Shown here: in pieces, positions 1 through 12,784 of the stretch | Layout: each line of letters begins with the position of its first letter | How positions within the stretch are numbered: position 1 is the stretch's first letter | NCBI RefSeq assembly: GCF_029457495.1 | Contig: NZ_CP120361.1 | Location: forward strand, 124,001 to 188,000 | DNA: 64,000 nt | Source: Chelativorans sp. AA-79 | Lineage (GTDB): Bacteria; Pseudomonadota; Alphaproteobacteria; Rhizobiales; Rhizobiaceae | Direction: 5' to 3' | Program-made: the position numbers and the translations under genes | The notes under the pieces: model-generated | What the model was told of the DNA's origin: nothing | What the model saw: only the letters and a program-made list of their open reading frames with translations | The model's database searches: none

Positions 1-337
1 CATGGTAATCGCGATTCCGCGCATAGACGGAGATGGCCGCCCTGTCCCTTTGTTCGAGGACCGGCAGCGGGTCCTCCTCGGGCCCGTAATTCATGCCGAG
101 CATCACGATGGAGCGCACATCCGGCCAGAGCGCGCGCGGGCGGGCGCGGCGCATGGCCGTTTCCGCCATCCATTCCATGCTGCCGTGCCGGCCTTCGCTC
201 AGGAATTCGGCAAGCCGCGCCGGGGCCGAAGGCGCGGCGTCGGGCGTGGTGAAGGCCACCATGTCGAAACCTGCCGCGCGCGCCTCCCTCCCGATGAACG
301 CGCGCAGCCGTTCCGGCTCGGCTCGCGCGGTACGCAT
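1..337 (-). CDS. queG: Epoxyqueuosine reductase QueG, N-terminal part (runs off the window)
   Basis: QueG carries out the last step of queuosine biosynthesis, reducing epoxyqueuosine in tRNA with cobalamin and two [4Fe-4S] clusters. Only the first 112 codons are present. They encode the family's N-terminal DUF1730-type region, including FLSEGRHGSMEWM, RPRALWPDVRSIV and SVYARNRDYH, which are characteristic of QueG. The ferredoxin-like cysteine motifs lie beyond the window edge. The ATG overlaps the TGA of the upstream GST-family gene by one base (TGATG), so the two are probably translated in tandem. Identification rests on recognised motifs only. Confidence 0.88.
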   Translation of the reverse strand, partial: MRTARAEPERLRAFIGREARAAGFDMVAFTTPDAAPSAPARLAEFLSEGRHGSMEWMAETAMRRARPRALWPDVRSIVMLGMNYGPEEDPLPVLEQRDRAAISVYARNRDYH

Positions 338-1026
338 CAGAAATCCAGATCCGAGTAGTGGGAGGCGGGCGAGACCCCCCGCACGCGGTCGTTCAGGAGG
401 GAACGGAAGGAGGGACGCGACTTCATGCGACTGTACCAGTCGCGCGCGGCCTCGAATTCGCGCCAGTCTATCTCGCCGAGATAGTCGAGGATCGAGAGCG
501 CAGCAGCAGCAGCCGCATCGGCATAGGAAAGGCGCGGCCCGGCCAGCCAGTCCCGCGTCGCCGCCAGCCAGTTCGTATATTTCAGGTGCTGGCGCACATT
601 GGCGCGCGCGGTGCGGATCGCGCCTGAATCGGGGGAGCCGCCGCCTTCTCCGCCCATCAAGGGCTTGAGTGCCCGCTCGCGCACGAGGTGCTTGGTAACT
701 TCGTTCTCCATCTTGACGAGATACCAGTCGACAAGCCGGCGGATCTCTGCCCGGGTCAAGGGATCCTCCGCCATAAGCCGCCGCTGGCGCTGCAGCGCGC
801 CGCGCGTCTCGTCGATATATTCAGCAATCACCGTGGCGCCGATGATGGCATGATCCCCTTCCGCCAGGAGGACGGGGATGGTGCCGGCCGGATTGAGCGA
901 GAGGAATTCCTTGCGCCGCGCCCACGGGCGCTCCTCGATCAAGGCCAGATCCTCGCCGTATTCGCCAAAGGCGAGGCGCACGAAGCGGCAGGAAGCATAA
1001 AGTGAATGATGGAACAGCGTCAGCAT
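337..1026 (-). CDS. Glutathione S-transferase family protein (FzlA-like)
   Basis: This is a GST-fold protein of about 229 residues. The N-terminal thioredoxin-like domain starts MLTLFHHSLYASCRF and contains NPAGTIPVL, the usual cis-Pro substrate-binding segment. An alpha-helical C-terminal domain follows. In alphaproteobacteria a protein with this opening is FzlA, a GST-like partner of FtsZ that controls filament curvature and constriction. I infer that relationship from the N-terminus, so it needs an alignment. The start at 1026 gives the family's normal N-terminus; ATGs at 1041 and 1056 are in frame, and none of the three has a strong ribosome-binding site. It forms a unit with queG (one-base overlap). 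Confidence 0.8.
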   Translation of the reverse strand: MLTLFHHSLYASCRFVRLAFGEYGEDLALIEERPWARRKEFLSLNPAGTIPVLLAEGDHAIIGATVIAEYIDETRGALQRQRRLMAEDPLTRAEIRRLVDWYLVKMENEVTKHLVRERALKPLMGGEGGGSPDSGAIRTARANVRQHLKYTNWLAATRDWLAGPRLSYADAAAAAALSILDYLGEIDWREFEAARDWYSRMKSRPSFRSLLNDRVRGVSPASHYSDLDF

Positions 1027-1160
1027 TGTCGCACTACTCATGTACGCTCTGGCCATTTTCCGGCCGCAACGGTAATCCTCGGATTGCCTGATTCCAGGCC
1101 CTCCGCCGAGCTATAGGGGGAGATGCCAAGCCTGACAAGCAAGCCCGACAAGGAGAAATC

Positions 1161-1967
1161 GTGGCGGAACAGACCATTGCTGAGGCGCTCCTGCTGGGTG
1201 TGCTGGAGGGGCTGACCGAATTCATACCTGTCTCCTCGACCGGGCACATCCTGCTCGCCGGCCATTTTCTCGGATTCGAATCCACAGGCAAGGCGTTCGA
1301 AATCCTGATCCAGCTCGGCGCCATCCTGGCGATTCTGAGCGTCTACGCCACACGGCTCTGGAAGATGCTGGTCTCGCTGCCCGGCGACCCCGCCACAAGG
1401 CGTTTCGTTCTCGGCATCCTGATCGCCTTCCTGCCCGCCGCAATCATCGGCGTGCTCGCCTACAGGATCATCAAGACGGTGCTGTTCGAGACGCCGATGC
1501 TGATCTGCGTCATGCTGATCCTGGGCGGCATCGTGCTCCTGTGGGTGGATCGCTGGGTGAAGGTGCCCCGCTACCGCGACATCACGCAGTTTCCACTTTC
1601 GGTATACCTCAAGATAGGCCTGTTCCAGTGCCTGTCCATGATCCCCGGCACGTCGCGCTCCGGCTCCACGATCGTCGGCGCGTTGCTGCTCGGCGTGGAA
1701 AAGCGCGCGGCGGCGGAGTTCTCGTTCTTCCTCGCCATGCCCACCATGACCGGCGCCTTCGCCTACGATCTTTACAAGAATTACAACGTACTGACCGCGG
1801 CTGACCTTCAGATCATCGGCGTGGGCTTCATCGCCGCCTTCGTGGCGGCGCTCTTCGTGGTGCGCTCGCTGCTCGATTTCGTCTCCCGGCGCGGCTACGG
1901 CCTGTTCGGCTGGTGGCGCATTCTCGTCGGCGGGCTGGGGCTGATCGCGCTGCTCACAGTCGGCTGA
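1161..1967 (+). CDS. uppP: Undecaprenyl-diphosphatase UppP (BacA)
   Basis: This integral membrane phosphatase recycles undecaprenyl pyrophosphate to the monophosphate carrier used for peptidoglycan and polysaccharide export. The 268-residue length is normal. Both family signatures are visible: [14 protein letters not shown] near residue 16 and [10 protein letters not shown] near residue 160, which hold the catalytic Glu and Arg. Many hydrophobic segments follow. The start codon is GTG, supported by AAGGAG 6 bases upstream. The gene is divergent from the GST-family gene and convergent with the TSUP gene, whose stop lies only 3 bases away. Confidence 0.95.
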   Translation: MAEQTIAEALLLGVLEGLTEFIPVSSTGHILLAGHFLGFESTGKAFEILIQLGAILAILSVYATRLWKMLVSLPGDPATRRFVLGILIAFLPAAIIGVLAYRIIKTVLFETPMLICVMLILGGIVLLWVDRWVKVPRYRDITQFPLSVYLKIGLFQCLSMIPGTSRSGSTIVGALLLGVEKRAAAEFSFFLAMPTMTGAFAYDLYKNYNVLTAADLQIIGVGFIAAFVAALFVVRSLLDFVSRRGYGLFGWWRILVGGLGLIALLTVG

Positions 1968-1970
1968 CGG

Positions 1971-2738
1971 TCAAAGGAGTCCCGCGAGCCCCTGCCGGAC
2001 AAGGTTCAGCGCGAGCAGGGTGAGGCCGATGCGGAACCAGCGGCGGAAGCGCTCCTCAGGCAATTTTTCCAGCAGCCCGGTGCCGTAGATCGTGCCGAGA
2101 TAGCCCGAGCCGACCATCAGAAGGATGAAGGGCAGCCACTCGGCGAAGGCAAAGCCGGCGAGTGCGAAGCCTATCACCTTCAGCGCATGCTGCACCGTCA
2201 TGCCGGCGGCATGTGTCGCGATCAGCGCCTTCCGGTCGTCCGGGATCAATTGCGCGAAGAAGGCCGAGAGAAGCGGACCGGTCGCGCCCAGGAGCATGCC
2301 GAGAAGCGCCATGACCGCGCTGCCAACCGCCAGCCCCGCATGGCTGAGGCGGGCCAGGCCGGGAATTTTCCCCCATGTAACGGCGATGACGAAGAGGCCC
2401 AGCGCCAGCTTCAGCACCGAATCGGGAAGCTGGACAACAAAATAGACGCCGGCCACCGCCCCCACGAGGCTTCCGGCTATGAAGGGCGCGGCAAAGCCCT
2501 GCACGATGTGCATCCGCTGCCGCCAGGCCCGGCCGGTGTTCGAACCGAGCTGAACCGCGCCATGCACGGGGATCAGTGCGGAAACGGGAACGAAGAAGCC
2601 GAGCAGGGCCAGCATGGCGATGCCGCCGCCGACGCCGAAGGTGGCGGTCAACGCCGAGGTGAAGAAGCTGGCGACGACGAGGAATGCTCCCGAAAGGGCG
2701 CCGATGCCCTCCGGCAGGAAAAACGCCAGGGCGTCCAA
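1971..2738 (-). CDS. TSUP family permease (sulfite exporter TauE/SafE type)
   Basis: A 255-residue polytopic membrane protein of the TauE/SafE (TSUP) family, which moves small anions such as sulfite or organosulfonates. The N-terminal half carries the family's GxGGG-type segment (FGVGGGIAML), and the C-terminal half repeats the fold. The reading frame stays open far upstream, but that stretch lies inside the preceding dehydrogenase. The first usable start after that gene's stop is TTG at 2738, 11 bases downstream, followed by LDALAFFLPEG and the first membrane helix. No ATG or GTG fits. It is probably co-transcribed with the NDUFA9-like gene. The substrate cannot be inferred. Confidence 0.82.
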   Translation of the reverse strand: MDALAFFLPEGIGALSGAFLVVASFFTSALTATFGVGGGIAMLALLGFFVPVSALIPVHGAVQLGSNTGRAWRQRMHIVQGFAAPFIAGSLVGAVAGVYFVVQLPDSVLKLALGLFVIAVTWGKIPGLARLSHAGLAVGSAVMALLGMLLGATGPLLSAFFAQLIPDDRKALIATHAAGMTVQHALKVIGFALAGFAFAEWLPFILLMVGSGYLGTIYGTGLLEKLPEERFRRWFRIGLTLLALNLVRQGLAGLL

Positions 2739-2749
2739 GCCGCGCCCGC

Positions 2750-3721
2750 TTACATCTGCGGCTGCGTGAACTGCCCTGCCGGCCGGTAGGTCCAAAGATA
2801 GGTGGGCAGGATGGCGCTCAGCGTGTGGCGCGGAATGCCGAGCCCTTCCAGGGTGAGGCCGCGCTTCTTCGCCTCCTCCGACACCACATTGTCGACTTCG
2901 AGCATATGCACCTGGTCGAGCGTGAGGAGCGGCTTCGGCAGAAGCCCGAGGATGCGACCCTGCAGGCGGGCAATCGGCCAGGGCACGGAGATGAAGCTCC
3001 GCTTGCGCTCGATCACCTCCAGCATCTCTTCCATGCATTCGCGGAAGGTCAGGACCTGTGGGCCGCCGAGTTCGTAGATCGCGCCGCCCTTCAGTTTGCC
3101 GTCGACGGCGCGCGCATAAGCCTCCGCCACGTCACCCACATAGACCGGCTGGAATCTCGTGTGCCCGCCGCCGATGAGCGGAAGGAAGGGCGAGAAGCGG
3201 GCCATGTTGGCGAAACGATTGAAGAACTTGTCCTCCGGCCCGAAGATGATGGAAGGGCGGATGATGACGGCGTTCTTCACCGTCTCCAGCGCGGCCTGCT
3301 CCCCCTCGGCCTTGGTGCGGCCATAGGTGCCGGGCGAATCGGGATCGGCGCCGATGGCCGATGCCTGGGTCAGACCGGCGCCCGCGGCACGCGTGGCCTC
3401 GGCCACCGCGCGAGCCCCGAAGCTCTGGACCGCTTCAAAGCGCTGACGGCCGGATTCGTGCAGGATGCCGACCAGATTGATGACGTGATCGGCCCCTTCC
3501 ACCGCGCGGTCCACCGACCAGCGGTAACGCACATTGGCCTGGATGGCATGCACCTGACCCATATTGCCGAGCGTGTTCACATGGATTGCCGTATGCGGAT
3601 TGCGGCAGGCGACGCGTACGCGGTAGCCTCTGCGCGTCAGCGCGAGCACCACATGCCGCCCGACGAAGCCGGAGCCGCCGAACACAGTGACGAGCTTTGG
3701 TTTCTCGCTGATGATGGCCAT
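2750..3721 (-). CDS. Complex I NDUFA9 subunit-like NAD-dependent epimerase/dehydratase
   Basis: A 323-residue atypical short-chain dehydrogenase. The N-terminal Rossmann motif VFGGSGFVGRHVV binds NAD(P). NLVGILHE and the rest match the family related to the mitochondrial complex I accessory subunit NDUFA9, commonly annotated 'complex I NDUFA9 subunit family protein' in rhizobia. The classical YxxxK active-site pair is replaced by YGRTKAEGE. A role in membrane or quinone-associated redox is inferred from homology. It is the first gene of a two-gene unit with the TSUP permease and is divergent from gyrB. Confidence 0.85.
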   Translation of the reverse strand: MAIISEKPKLVTVFGGSGFVGRHVVLALTRRGYRVRVACRNPHTAIHVNTLGNMGQVHAIQANVRYRWSVDRAVEGADHVINLVGILHESGRQRFEAVQSFGARAVAEATRAAGAGLTQASAIGADPDSPGTYGRTKAEGEQAALETVKNAVIIRPSIIFGPEDKFFNRFANMARFSPFLPLIGGGHTRFQPVYVGDVAEAYARAVDGKLKGGAIYELGGPQVLTFRECMEEMLEVIERKRSFISVPWPIARLQGRILGLLPKPLLTLDQVHMLEVDNVVSEEAKKRGLTLEGLGIPRHTLSAILPTYLWTYRPAGQFTQPQM

Positions 3722-3832
3722 GGACGCCTCGGGATTTGGTTGTGTGCCTGCCTGCGCTTCATAATGCCTTTCGCGGCAAAGGCAAAGGGCGCTTCACGCC
3801 GGATGCGTCCCCAGGCCGGTCAGCCGGCAAAA

Positions 3833-3861
3833 CTTGGAAAAACAGGCTGGAAGCCCTATAT
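3833..3861 (+). promoter_or_regulatory. Probable sigma-70 promoter of gyrB
   Basis: The -35 box CTTGGA (3833-3838) and the -10 box CTATAT (3856-3861) are separated by exactly 17 bases. This matches the rhizobial housekeeping pattern CTTGAC-N17-CTATAT with two mismatches in the -35. Transcription would start near 3868, giving a leader of about 68 bases before the gyrB ATG. Confidence 0.6.
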
Positions 3862-3923
3862 TTTAGACATCTTCGGCTGCTGATTCGCAGCCATCCCATG
3901 ATGCCCCGAGGGGCGCCCCTTAA

Positions 3924-6383
<2,460 letters not shown>

Positions 6384-6443
6384 GCGCAGCTTCCGGGAGA
6401 TGGTTCTGACGGCGGCCGACCAGGCCGCGCCAAGGGCAAGGTC

Positions 6444-6647
6444 ATGCAACAGGACCGTTTGGAGAAACTCGAGCTTCTTGCCGCCGAACAGGAACGGACG
6501 ATCGAGGAGCTTTCCGAGCAGCTTGCGCGGCAGTGGGCTCTCATCGAACGCATGCAGAAGAAGCTCGACCTTCTGAGCGAGCGGTTCTTCGCACTTGAAG
6601 AGCGCACGGCGCCTGACATCCCTGTCACCAAGCCGCCGCATTGGTAG
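6444..6647 (+). CDS. slyX: SlyX family protein
   Basis: A 67-residue coiled-coil protein matching the SlyX family: an N-terminal heptad-rich stretch (RLEKLELLAAEQERTIEEL) and the typical C-terminal PPHW. The family's molecular function is unknown. It lies 60 bases after gyrB on the same strand, with no terminator seen between them. The rpsA terminator from the opposite strand lies beyond its stop. Confidence 0.85.
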   Translation: MQQDRLEKLELLAAEQERTIEELSEQLARQWALIERMQKKLDLLSERFFALEERTAPDIPVTKPPHW

Positions 6648-6756
6648 GAACTGTTGCGGCGGGAGTGCCCGTGGCGAGGACGGAGTGCCCCTGCTATGCC
6701 GTCTATCCGTCACCGGGCGAATAGTCGGGCGCCATTGTCGCCAACCACACATGAAC

Positions 6757-6792
6757 GAAAAAGCCCTCGCGTGCTTTCGGCACGCGAGGGCT
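6757..6792 (-). terminator. Intrinsic terminator of rpsA
   Basis: A perfect 13-bp hairpin: AGCCCTCGCGTGC (6762-6774) pairs with 6780-6792 around a 5-base loop. On the minus strand it is followed by a run of five T (6758-6762 in complement). It lies 30 bases after the rpsA stop. Confidence 0.85.
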
Positions 6793-6821
6793 CCCTGGAG
6801 AAGTTATGAAACAGGGAAGAA

Positions 6822-8531
6822 CTACTCCTCCTTGTCGCCGCCCTGCTTCTTGAGCGCGGCACCCAGGATATCGCCGAGCGAGGCGCCGGAGTCGGTCGAG
6901 CCGAACTGGGCCACCGCTTCCTTCTCCTCGGCGATTTCCAGCGCCTTGATCGAGACGTTGATCCTGCGCGTCTTCTTGTCGAACATCGTCACGCGGGCAT
7001 CCACCTTCTGGCCGACGGCGAAGCGCTCGGGGCGCTGCTCGTCGCGGTCACGCGAAAGGTCGGAGCGCTTGATGAAGGCATCCAGGTCATGGTCGACCAG
7101 GCGCACCTCAAGTCCGCCGTCCTTCACCGCCGTGACCTCGCAGGTGACGACCGCATTCTTGCGCAGGTCGCCGGAGGCCACCGCCTCGCCCACCGCGTCG
7201 CGGCCGAGCTGCTTGATGCCGAGAGAAATACGCTCCTTCTCGATGTCGACGTCGAGAACCTGCGCCTGCACGACATCACCGCGGTTGTACTCCTCGATCA
7301 CCTGCTCGCCGGGGCGCGACCAGTCGAGGTCGGAGAGGTGGACCATGCCGTCCACGTCGCCTTCCAGCCCGATGAAGAGGCCGAATTCGGTCTTGTTCTT
7401 GACCTCGCCCTCGACCTGGCTGCCCACCGGATGGTTGCGGGCGAAGGCTTCCCACGGGTTCTCCAGCGTCTGCTTGAGGCCCAGCGAGATGCGGCGCTTG
7501 ACCGGGTCGACCTCGAGCACGACCACCTCGACCTCCTGCGTGGTCGACAGGATCTTGCCCGGGTGCACGTTCTTCTTGGTCCATGACATCTCGGAGACGT
7601 GGATGAGGCCCTCGATGCCCGGCTCCAGCTCCACGAAGGCGCCGTAGTCGGTGATGTTGGTCACGCGGCCTGCAACCTTCTTGCCGAGCGGATACTTCGC
7701 GCCGATGCCTTCCCACGGATCGGCCTCGAGCTGCTTCATACCGAGCGAGATGCGGTGCGTCTCCTGGTTGATGCGGATGATCTGCACCTTCACCGTCTGG
7801 CCGATATTGAGGATCTCGGTCGGATGGTTGACGCGGCGCCATGCCATGTCGGTGACGTGCAGCAGGCCGTCGATGCCGCCGAGGTCGACGAACGCACCGT
7901 AGTCGGTGATGTTCTTGACCACACCCTCGACCACCTGGCCTTCCTCGAGGTTCTGCACGATCTCCGAGCGCTGCTCGGCGCGGCTTTCTTCAAGGACGGT
8001 CCGGCGCGAGACGACGATGTTGCCGCGGCGCTTGTCCATCTTGAGGATTTCGAAGGGCTGCGGCGTGTGCATGAGGGGCGTCACGTCGCGGATCGGGCGA
8101 ATGTCCACCTGGCTGCGCGGCAGGAAGGCCACGGCACCATCCAGATCGACGGTGAAGCCGCCCTTGACCTGGTTGAAGATGACGCCTTCGACGCGCTCGC
8201 CTTTGTTGAATTTCTCTTCGAGCTTGACCCAGCTCTCCTCGCGGCGGGCCTTCTCGCGGGAAAGCATCGCCTCGCCCAGCGCGTTCTCGATGCGCTCGAC
8301 ATAGACCTCGACCTCGTCGCCGGGCTTGAGCTGGCCGTCCTTGGCCCTGGCGCCGAATTCCTTCAGCGGAACGCGCCCCTCGACCTTCAGGCCGACATCG
8401 ATGATGGCCATGTCCTTTTCGATGGCCGTGATCACGCCTTTGACGACAGAGCCCTCGGAGGCGTCGCGCTCGGTAAAGGATTGTTCGAGAAGGCTCGCAA
8501 AATCATCGCGAGACGGATTGAGTTGTGACAT
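6822..8531 (-). CDS. rpsA: 30S ribosomal protein S1
   Basis: Ribosomal protein S1 binds mRNA and helps unfold structured leaders during initiation. The 569 residues hold six S1/OB-fold repeats. The N-terminal two are ribosome-binding types, and the later ones carry repeated NITDYGAFVDLGGIDGLLH and NITDYGAFVELEPGIEGLIH signatures. The start at 8531 is chosen because AGGAG sits 6 bases upstream and the protein begins MSQLNPSRDDFASLL, as in other rhizobia; longer in-frame starts exist upstream. It follows cmk on the same strand (cmk-rpsA), a conserved pair, and ends at a strong intrinsic terminator. Confidence 0.97.
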   Translation of the reverse strand: MSQLNPSRDDFASLLEQSFTERDASEGSVVKGVITAIEKDMAIIDVGLKVEGRVPLKEFGARAKDGQLKPGDEVEVYVERIENALGEAMLSREKARREESWVKLEEKFNKGERVEGVIFNQVKGGFTVDLDGAVAFLPRSQVDIRPIRDVTPLMHTPQPFEILKMDKRRGNIVVSRRTVLEESRAEQRSEIVQNLEEGQVVEGVVKNITDYGAFVDLGGIDGLLHVTDMAWRRVNHPTEILNIGQTVKVQIIRINQETHRISLGMKQLEADPWEGIGAKYPLGKKVAGRVTNITDYGAFVELEPGIEGLIHVSEMSWTKKNVHPGKILSTTQEVEVVVLEVDPVKRRISLGLKQTLENPWEAFARNHPVGSQVEGEVKNKTEFGLFIGLEGDVDGMVHLSDLDWSRPGEQVIEEYNRGDVVQAQVLDVDIEKERISLGIKQLGRDAVGEAVASGDLRKNAVVTCEVTAVKDGGLEVRLVDHDLDAFIKRSDLSRDRDEQRPERFAVGQKVDARVTMFDKKTRRINVSIKALEIAEEKEAVAQFGSTDSGASLGDILGAALKKQGGDKEE

Positions 8532-8778
8532 TGATTCTCCTGAAAACGTCCCGGTTTGCGGGACGATGCGCCGGCGGGTTGGCGTTGCGTCAGGTCTTGC
8601 CCAAGCATCCGGCCCTCTCGGGCCAAGGCCGCTTCCAGCGGCAATCCGGCGCATGGGGTGCGGGCAGACCGGTTTTTCATTCCTTATGGAACGCGATCGG
8701 AAACACCGTCTCCAATTGCGTTACACAAAACCAAACAGCACCCGCCGCTCCCCTCGGGAAGCCGCCGGCGCCATCCAT

Positions 8779-9429
8779 TCAGATCCCGTTTCGCGCCGCC
8801 AGGGCCTTTTCCACCAGGGACCGGGCCGCGAGAAACGCGGTCTCTATATCCATTTCGGTGGTGTCTAGCAAGTGCGCATCCGCAGCCGGTCTCAGCGGAC
8901 TGTCCGTGCGGCCCATGTCGCGCGCGTCGCGACGCTCCACATCGGCGAGGATCTCCGAGTATTCGGCATCGCCGCCCCCGGCCAGAATCTCGCGCCAGCG
9001 GCGCTCGGCACGGACGGAGGCGCTTGCCGTCACATATAGTTTCACATCCGCCTCGGGGCAAACCACCGTACCTATATCGCGGCCGTCGAGCACGACACCA
9101 GGCGGCATTCCGGCAAATTCGCGCTGCTTTTCCACCAGCGCCCGGCGCACCGCCGGGATGACCGCGACCGTCGACGCCGCCTCGCCCACGCCGTGCGCAG
9201 AAAGCAGCCGGCGGTCGAGCAAGCCGATATCCAGGGCGCGTGCGGCTTCTTCCGCTGCCGCCGTGTCGTCGAGCGGCAGGCCGGCATCGAGCAGGGCCTT
9301 TGCCACAGCCCGGTAGCCCAGGCCTGAATCGAGATGGTGCAGCCCGAAATGCGCCGCAAGCCTGCGCGCGAGCGTGCCCTTGCCGGACGCAGCCGGCCCG
9401 TCGATGGCGATGATGAAGCTTTTCGTCAT
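8779..9429 (-). CDS. cmk: Cytidylate kinase
   Basis: Phosphorylates CMP and dCMP to the diphosphates using ATP. The 216 residues begin with the P-loop GPAASGKGT (about residues 11-19), followed by [14 protein letters not shown], the CMP-binding region, and [14 protein letters not shown]. Length and motif order are normal. It lies between aroA and rpsA on the same strand, a gene order common across bacteria. The spacers to aroA (98 bases) and rpsA (247 bases) allow separate promoters. Confidence 0.95.
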   Translation of the reverse strand: MTKSFIIAIDGPAASGKGTLARRLAAHFGLHHLDSGLGYRAVAKALLDAGLPLDDTAAAEEAARALDIGLLDRRLLSAHGVGEAASTVAVIPAVRRALVEKQREFAGMPPGVVLDGRDIGTVVCPEADVKLYVTASASVRAERRWREILAGGGDAEYSEILADVERRDARDMGRTDSPLRPAADAHLLDTTEMDIETAFLAARSLVEKALAARNGI

Positions 9430-9527
9430 GCGCCGCTTGAAGCCGATAACGAAGCGGGAGGCAAGCCGCCTCGCAACGCGATGATCAATTTTGCGCCGGA
9501 TGCGGCACTTGCAGACGCCGGGCCGAT

Positions 9528-10928
<1,401 letters not shown>

Positions 10929-10985
10929 TCATCCCCCATGAATTCGGGCTGGCGCGGAGGCATGGAACGGGCCATCTATTAGGCT

Positions 10986-11014
10986 TTGACAGGCGCACGA
11001 TCTGTGGTTATGGG
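10986..11014 (+). promoter_or_regulatory. Candidate sigma-70 promoter of the FYDLN gene
   Basis: A perfect -35 TTGACA (10986-10991) is followed after 17 bases by TATGGG (11009-11014). Transcription would begin near 11021, about 80 bases ahead of the GTG start at 11102. Confidence 0.5.
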
Positions 11015-11101
11015 ACCCCGAAAAGACATGGCGGTGGCGGCGCTGGTCCCCCGCCGGACGAGCCGGTTCATCAGGCCGGCCAAAGGACAAGAGGCAAGAC
11101 G

Positions 11102-11482
11102 GTGGTTAAACCCGAACTCGGCACAAAACGCATCTGCCCGGAGACGGGCCGCAAATTCTACGATCTGAACAAGGATCCGATCGTGTCGCCCTATACGGGC
11201 AACTCTTATCCGCGCAGCTTTTTCGAATCCGGCGCGGAAAAGTTGGTCGAGGAAGATGAGGAGATCGAGGAGAAGGAACTGGACGCGGAGGACGGTCCGG
11301 AAATCGTCTCTCTCGAGGAGGCGGACGAGGAGACCAAGAGCGACGACACCGACCTGCCCGACATCGATGACGAAGAGGTCGATCTCGGGGACGACGACGA
11401 CACCTTCCTCGAAGAGGAGGAGGAAGACAACGATGATGTGTCTGACATCATCAGTGTGGGCGAGGAGGATGACGAGCACTGA
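11102..11482 (+). CDS. TIGR02300 family protein (FYDLN acidic domain)
   Basis: A 126-residue protein with the alphaproteobacterial TIGR02300 signature at its N-terminus: GTKRICPETGRKFYDLNKDP, then VSPYTG. From about residue 45 on it is extremely acidic, with long Asp/Glu runs. The function is not known. The start is GTG at 11102, because the conserved segment follows immediately and a purine-rich ribosome-binding region (AGGACAAGAGG) precedes it. The tRNA-Ala gene follows on the same strand 145 bases later. The spacer contains a 9-bp hairpin (about 11,569-11,597) without a T-run. Confidence 0.88.
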   Translation: MVKPELGTKRICPETGRKFYDLNKDPIVSPYTGNSYPRSFFESGAEKLVEEDEEIEEKELDAEDGPEIVSLEEADEETKSDDTDLPDIDDEEVDLGDDDDTFLEEEEEDNDDVSDIISVGEEDDEH

Positions 11483-11627
11483 AGCCGGGGACTGCCAATT
11501 CAACAGTCCAACTTCAATTGCGGACTTGATTCTGCGGGCGGTCGGGTTTAGAAGCCGCCAGCATCTTCGGCGAAAGCCGAAAGACCTCTTTCGCCGGAGA
11601 CGGCGGCGGTTCGCAAGAGCCGAGTGT

Positions 11628-11703
<76 letters not shown>

Positions 11704-11743
11704 ATTCCTGTCCTGCCATGATATGAAGAAGGGGATCTGAGGC

Positions 11744-11887
11744 CTAGCTGCGGTCTCTCGAGACGAGGGCATATGCCGCGCCAAGGGCTACGCCGATAGC
11801 GATTCCCACCGGCATATCATCGAACAGCGCTTCGCCCAGGGCCGCTCCCAGTCCGACACCGATCGCAATGCTCAGGCCAACATTCAT
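11744..11887 (-). CDS. Small glycine-zipper-like membrane protein
   Basis: A 47-residue hydrophobic protein beginning MNVGLSIAIGVGLGAALGEALF, with a second GIAIGVALGAA segment. Gly/Ala small-xxx-small repeats of this kind resemble glycine-zipper membrane peptides. The start at 11887 is supported by GGAGGTG 6 bases upstream (GAGGTGTCGTCC-ATG). I do not recognise a named family. It is divergent from the DUF982 gene and sits just past tRNA-Ala. Confidence 0.6.
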   Translation of the reverse strand: MNVGLSIAIGVGLGAALGEALFDDMPVGIAIGVALGAAYALVSRDRS

Positions 11888-12112
11888 GGACGACACCTCC
11901 AGAGCCGGTAACGGGATCTGAGAAGAAGCTGCGAGGAGGCCACTGAAGTGCCTGCGCCATGCGCGCTGCTTCGGCAACCCCGTCTTGCGCCCTTTTCGCA
12001 CGGGCGATGCCGTTCTCCAACGGGGTGTGGCGGTGAATGCCTGGAAGCCCGTTCTGATTGCCTGCAGCCGGCGGCCATCCGCGCTGACCCCGCGCCGCTG
12101 ACGCGGCCCAAG

Positions 12113-12137
12113 GGAACCGCAGCGGCAATTCCACGTT
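12113..12137 (+). promoter_or_regulatory. EcfG-type general stress promoter before the DUF982 gene
   Basis: GGAAC (12113-12117), 16 bases, then CGTT (12134-12137): an exact match to the alphaproteobacterial EcfG/SigT consensus GGAAC-N16/17-CGTT. The predicted transcription start, about 6-8 bases later, almost coincides with the ATG at 12145. Confidence 0.65.
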
Positions 12138-12144
12138 CACCGGC

Positions 12145-12393
12145 ATGAACATTGGGCATTGGAATGAACCGGTTACGGTGCGTCTCGGCCGCTCCGGCGC
12201 GATGGTCGATGCAATCGATTCCGCGCTCGCCGCCCTTCAGGTCCTCATTCACCAGTGGCCCGTCCAAGGCGGCCCCGCCCATGCGAACGCCTGCGACATC
12301 TGCTTCGCTGCGCTCGACGGGACAGCGGATCCCGAGGCGGCACGGCTGGCCTTTAAGGAGGCAGCAATGGAGGCGGATATTCTGGCAGAGTGA
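12145..12393 (+). CDS. DUF982 domain-containing protein
   Basis: An 82-residue protein matching DUF982, a family abundant in rhizobia and of unknown biochemical role. Typical features are the opening WNEPVTVRLG, a central IHQWP, CDICFAAL, and the C-terminal RLAFKEAAMEADI. An exact EcfG-type promoter ends 8 bases before the ATG, so the gene is probably part of the general stress response and its mRNA may be nearly leaderless. No Shine-Dalgarno lies between the promoter and the ATG. Confidence 0.8.
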   Translation: MNIGHWNEPVTVRLGRSGAMVDAIDSALAALQVLIHQWPVQGGPAHANACDICFAALDGTADPEAARLAFKEAAMEADILAE

Positions 12394-12516
12394 TGAGCTT
12401 TTCAGCCTTTCCGCGCCCTGGTGCGAGCCACCCGCCCGACTTCCTCCGGCCGCGCGGCGATTGTTAGCCGCGACAAAACAATTGACGTTCAGAGACTTCA
12501 TCCGCTAGCGTTGCCC

Positions 12517-12726
12517 ATGCCCTATCGCCGCAAAGCTAAAGAAGCTGGCATTCTGAACCCGGTCGAGGTGGAACTGCTGGGGCGTGTCTTCGACACGACA
12601 GCGGTGCCGGGCGAAACCGAACATGATCGCGAGACGCGCGCTTCGCGCATTCTCGGATACTACCTCGCCGGAATCACCGACGAAGAAGAGCTGGTCGGCC
12701 TCGCGAAGCAGCCGCTCGGCCGGTAG
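12517..12726 (+). CDS. Hypothetical protein (rhizobial-type, 69 aa)
   Basis: A 69-residue soluble protein starting MPYRRKAKEAGILNPVEVELL. It is basic at the N-terminus and otherwise acidic and helical, with TEHDRETRASRILGYYLAGITDEEEL. I recognise the style of protein from rhizobial genomes but no function. The start is the ATG at 12517; the frame is open 32 codons further upstream, but that stretch reads as non-coding. It is a separate unit downstream of the DUF982 gene. Confidence 0.6.
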   Translation: MPYRRKAKEAGILNPVEVELLGRVFDTTAVPGETEHDRETRASRILGYYLAGITDEEELVGLAKQPLGR

Positions 12727-12784
12727 GGCGAGGCCTCCGGCACTACAGTGATTTTGCCTGAACCTCTAAACCTGTATCCCCGGG

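Noticed and set aside
2684..3883. A 399-codon plus-strand ORF
   Set aside because: Antisense to the NDUFA9-like gene and its upstream region; no domain.
11569..11597. A 9-bp hairpin (CGGCGAAAG/CTTTCGCCG) between the FYDLN gene and tRNA-Ala
   Set aside because: It is perfect but has no T-run on either strand, so a terminator could not be supported; it could be a processing or stabilising element.
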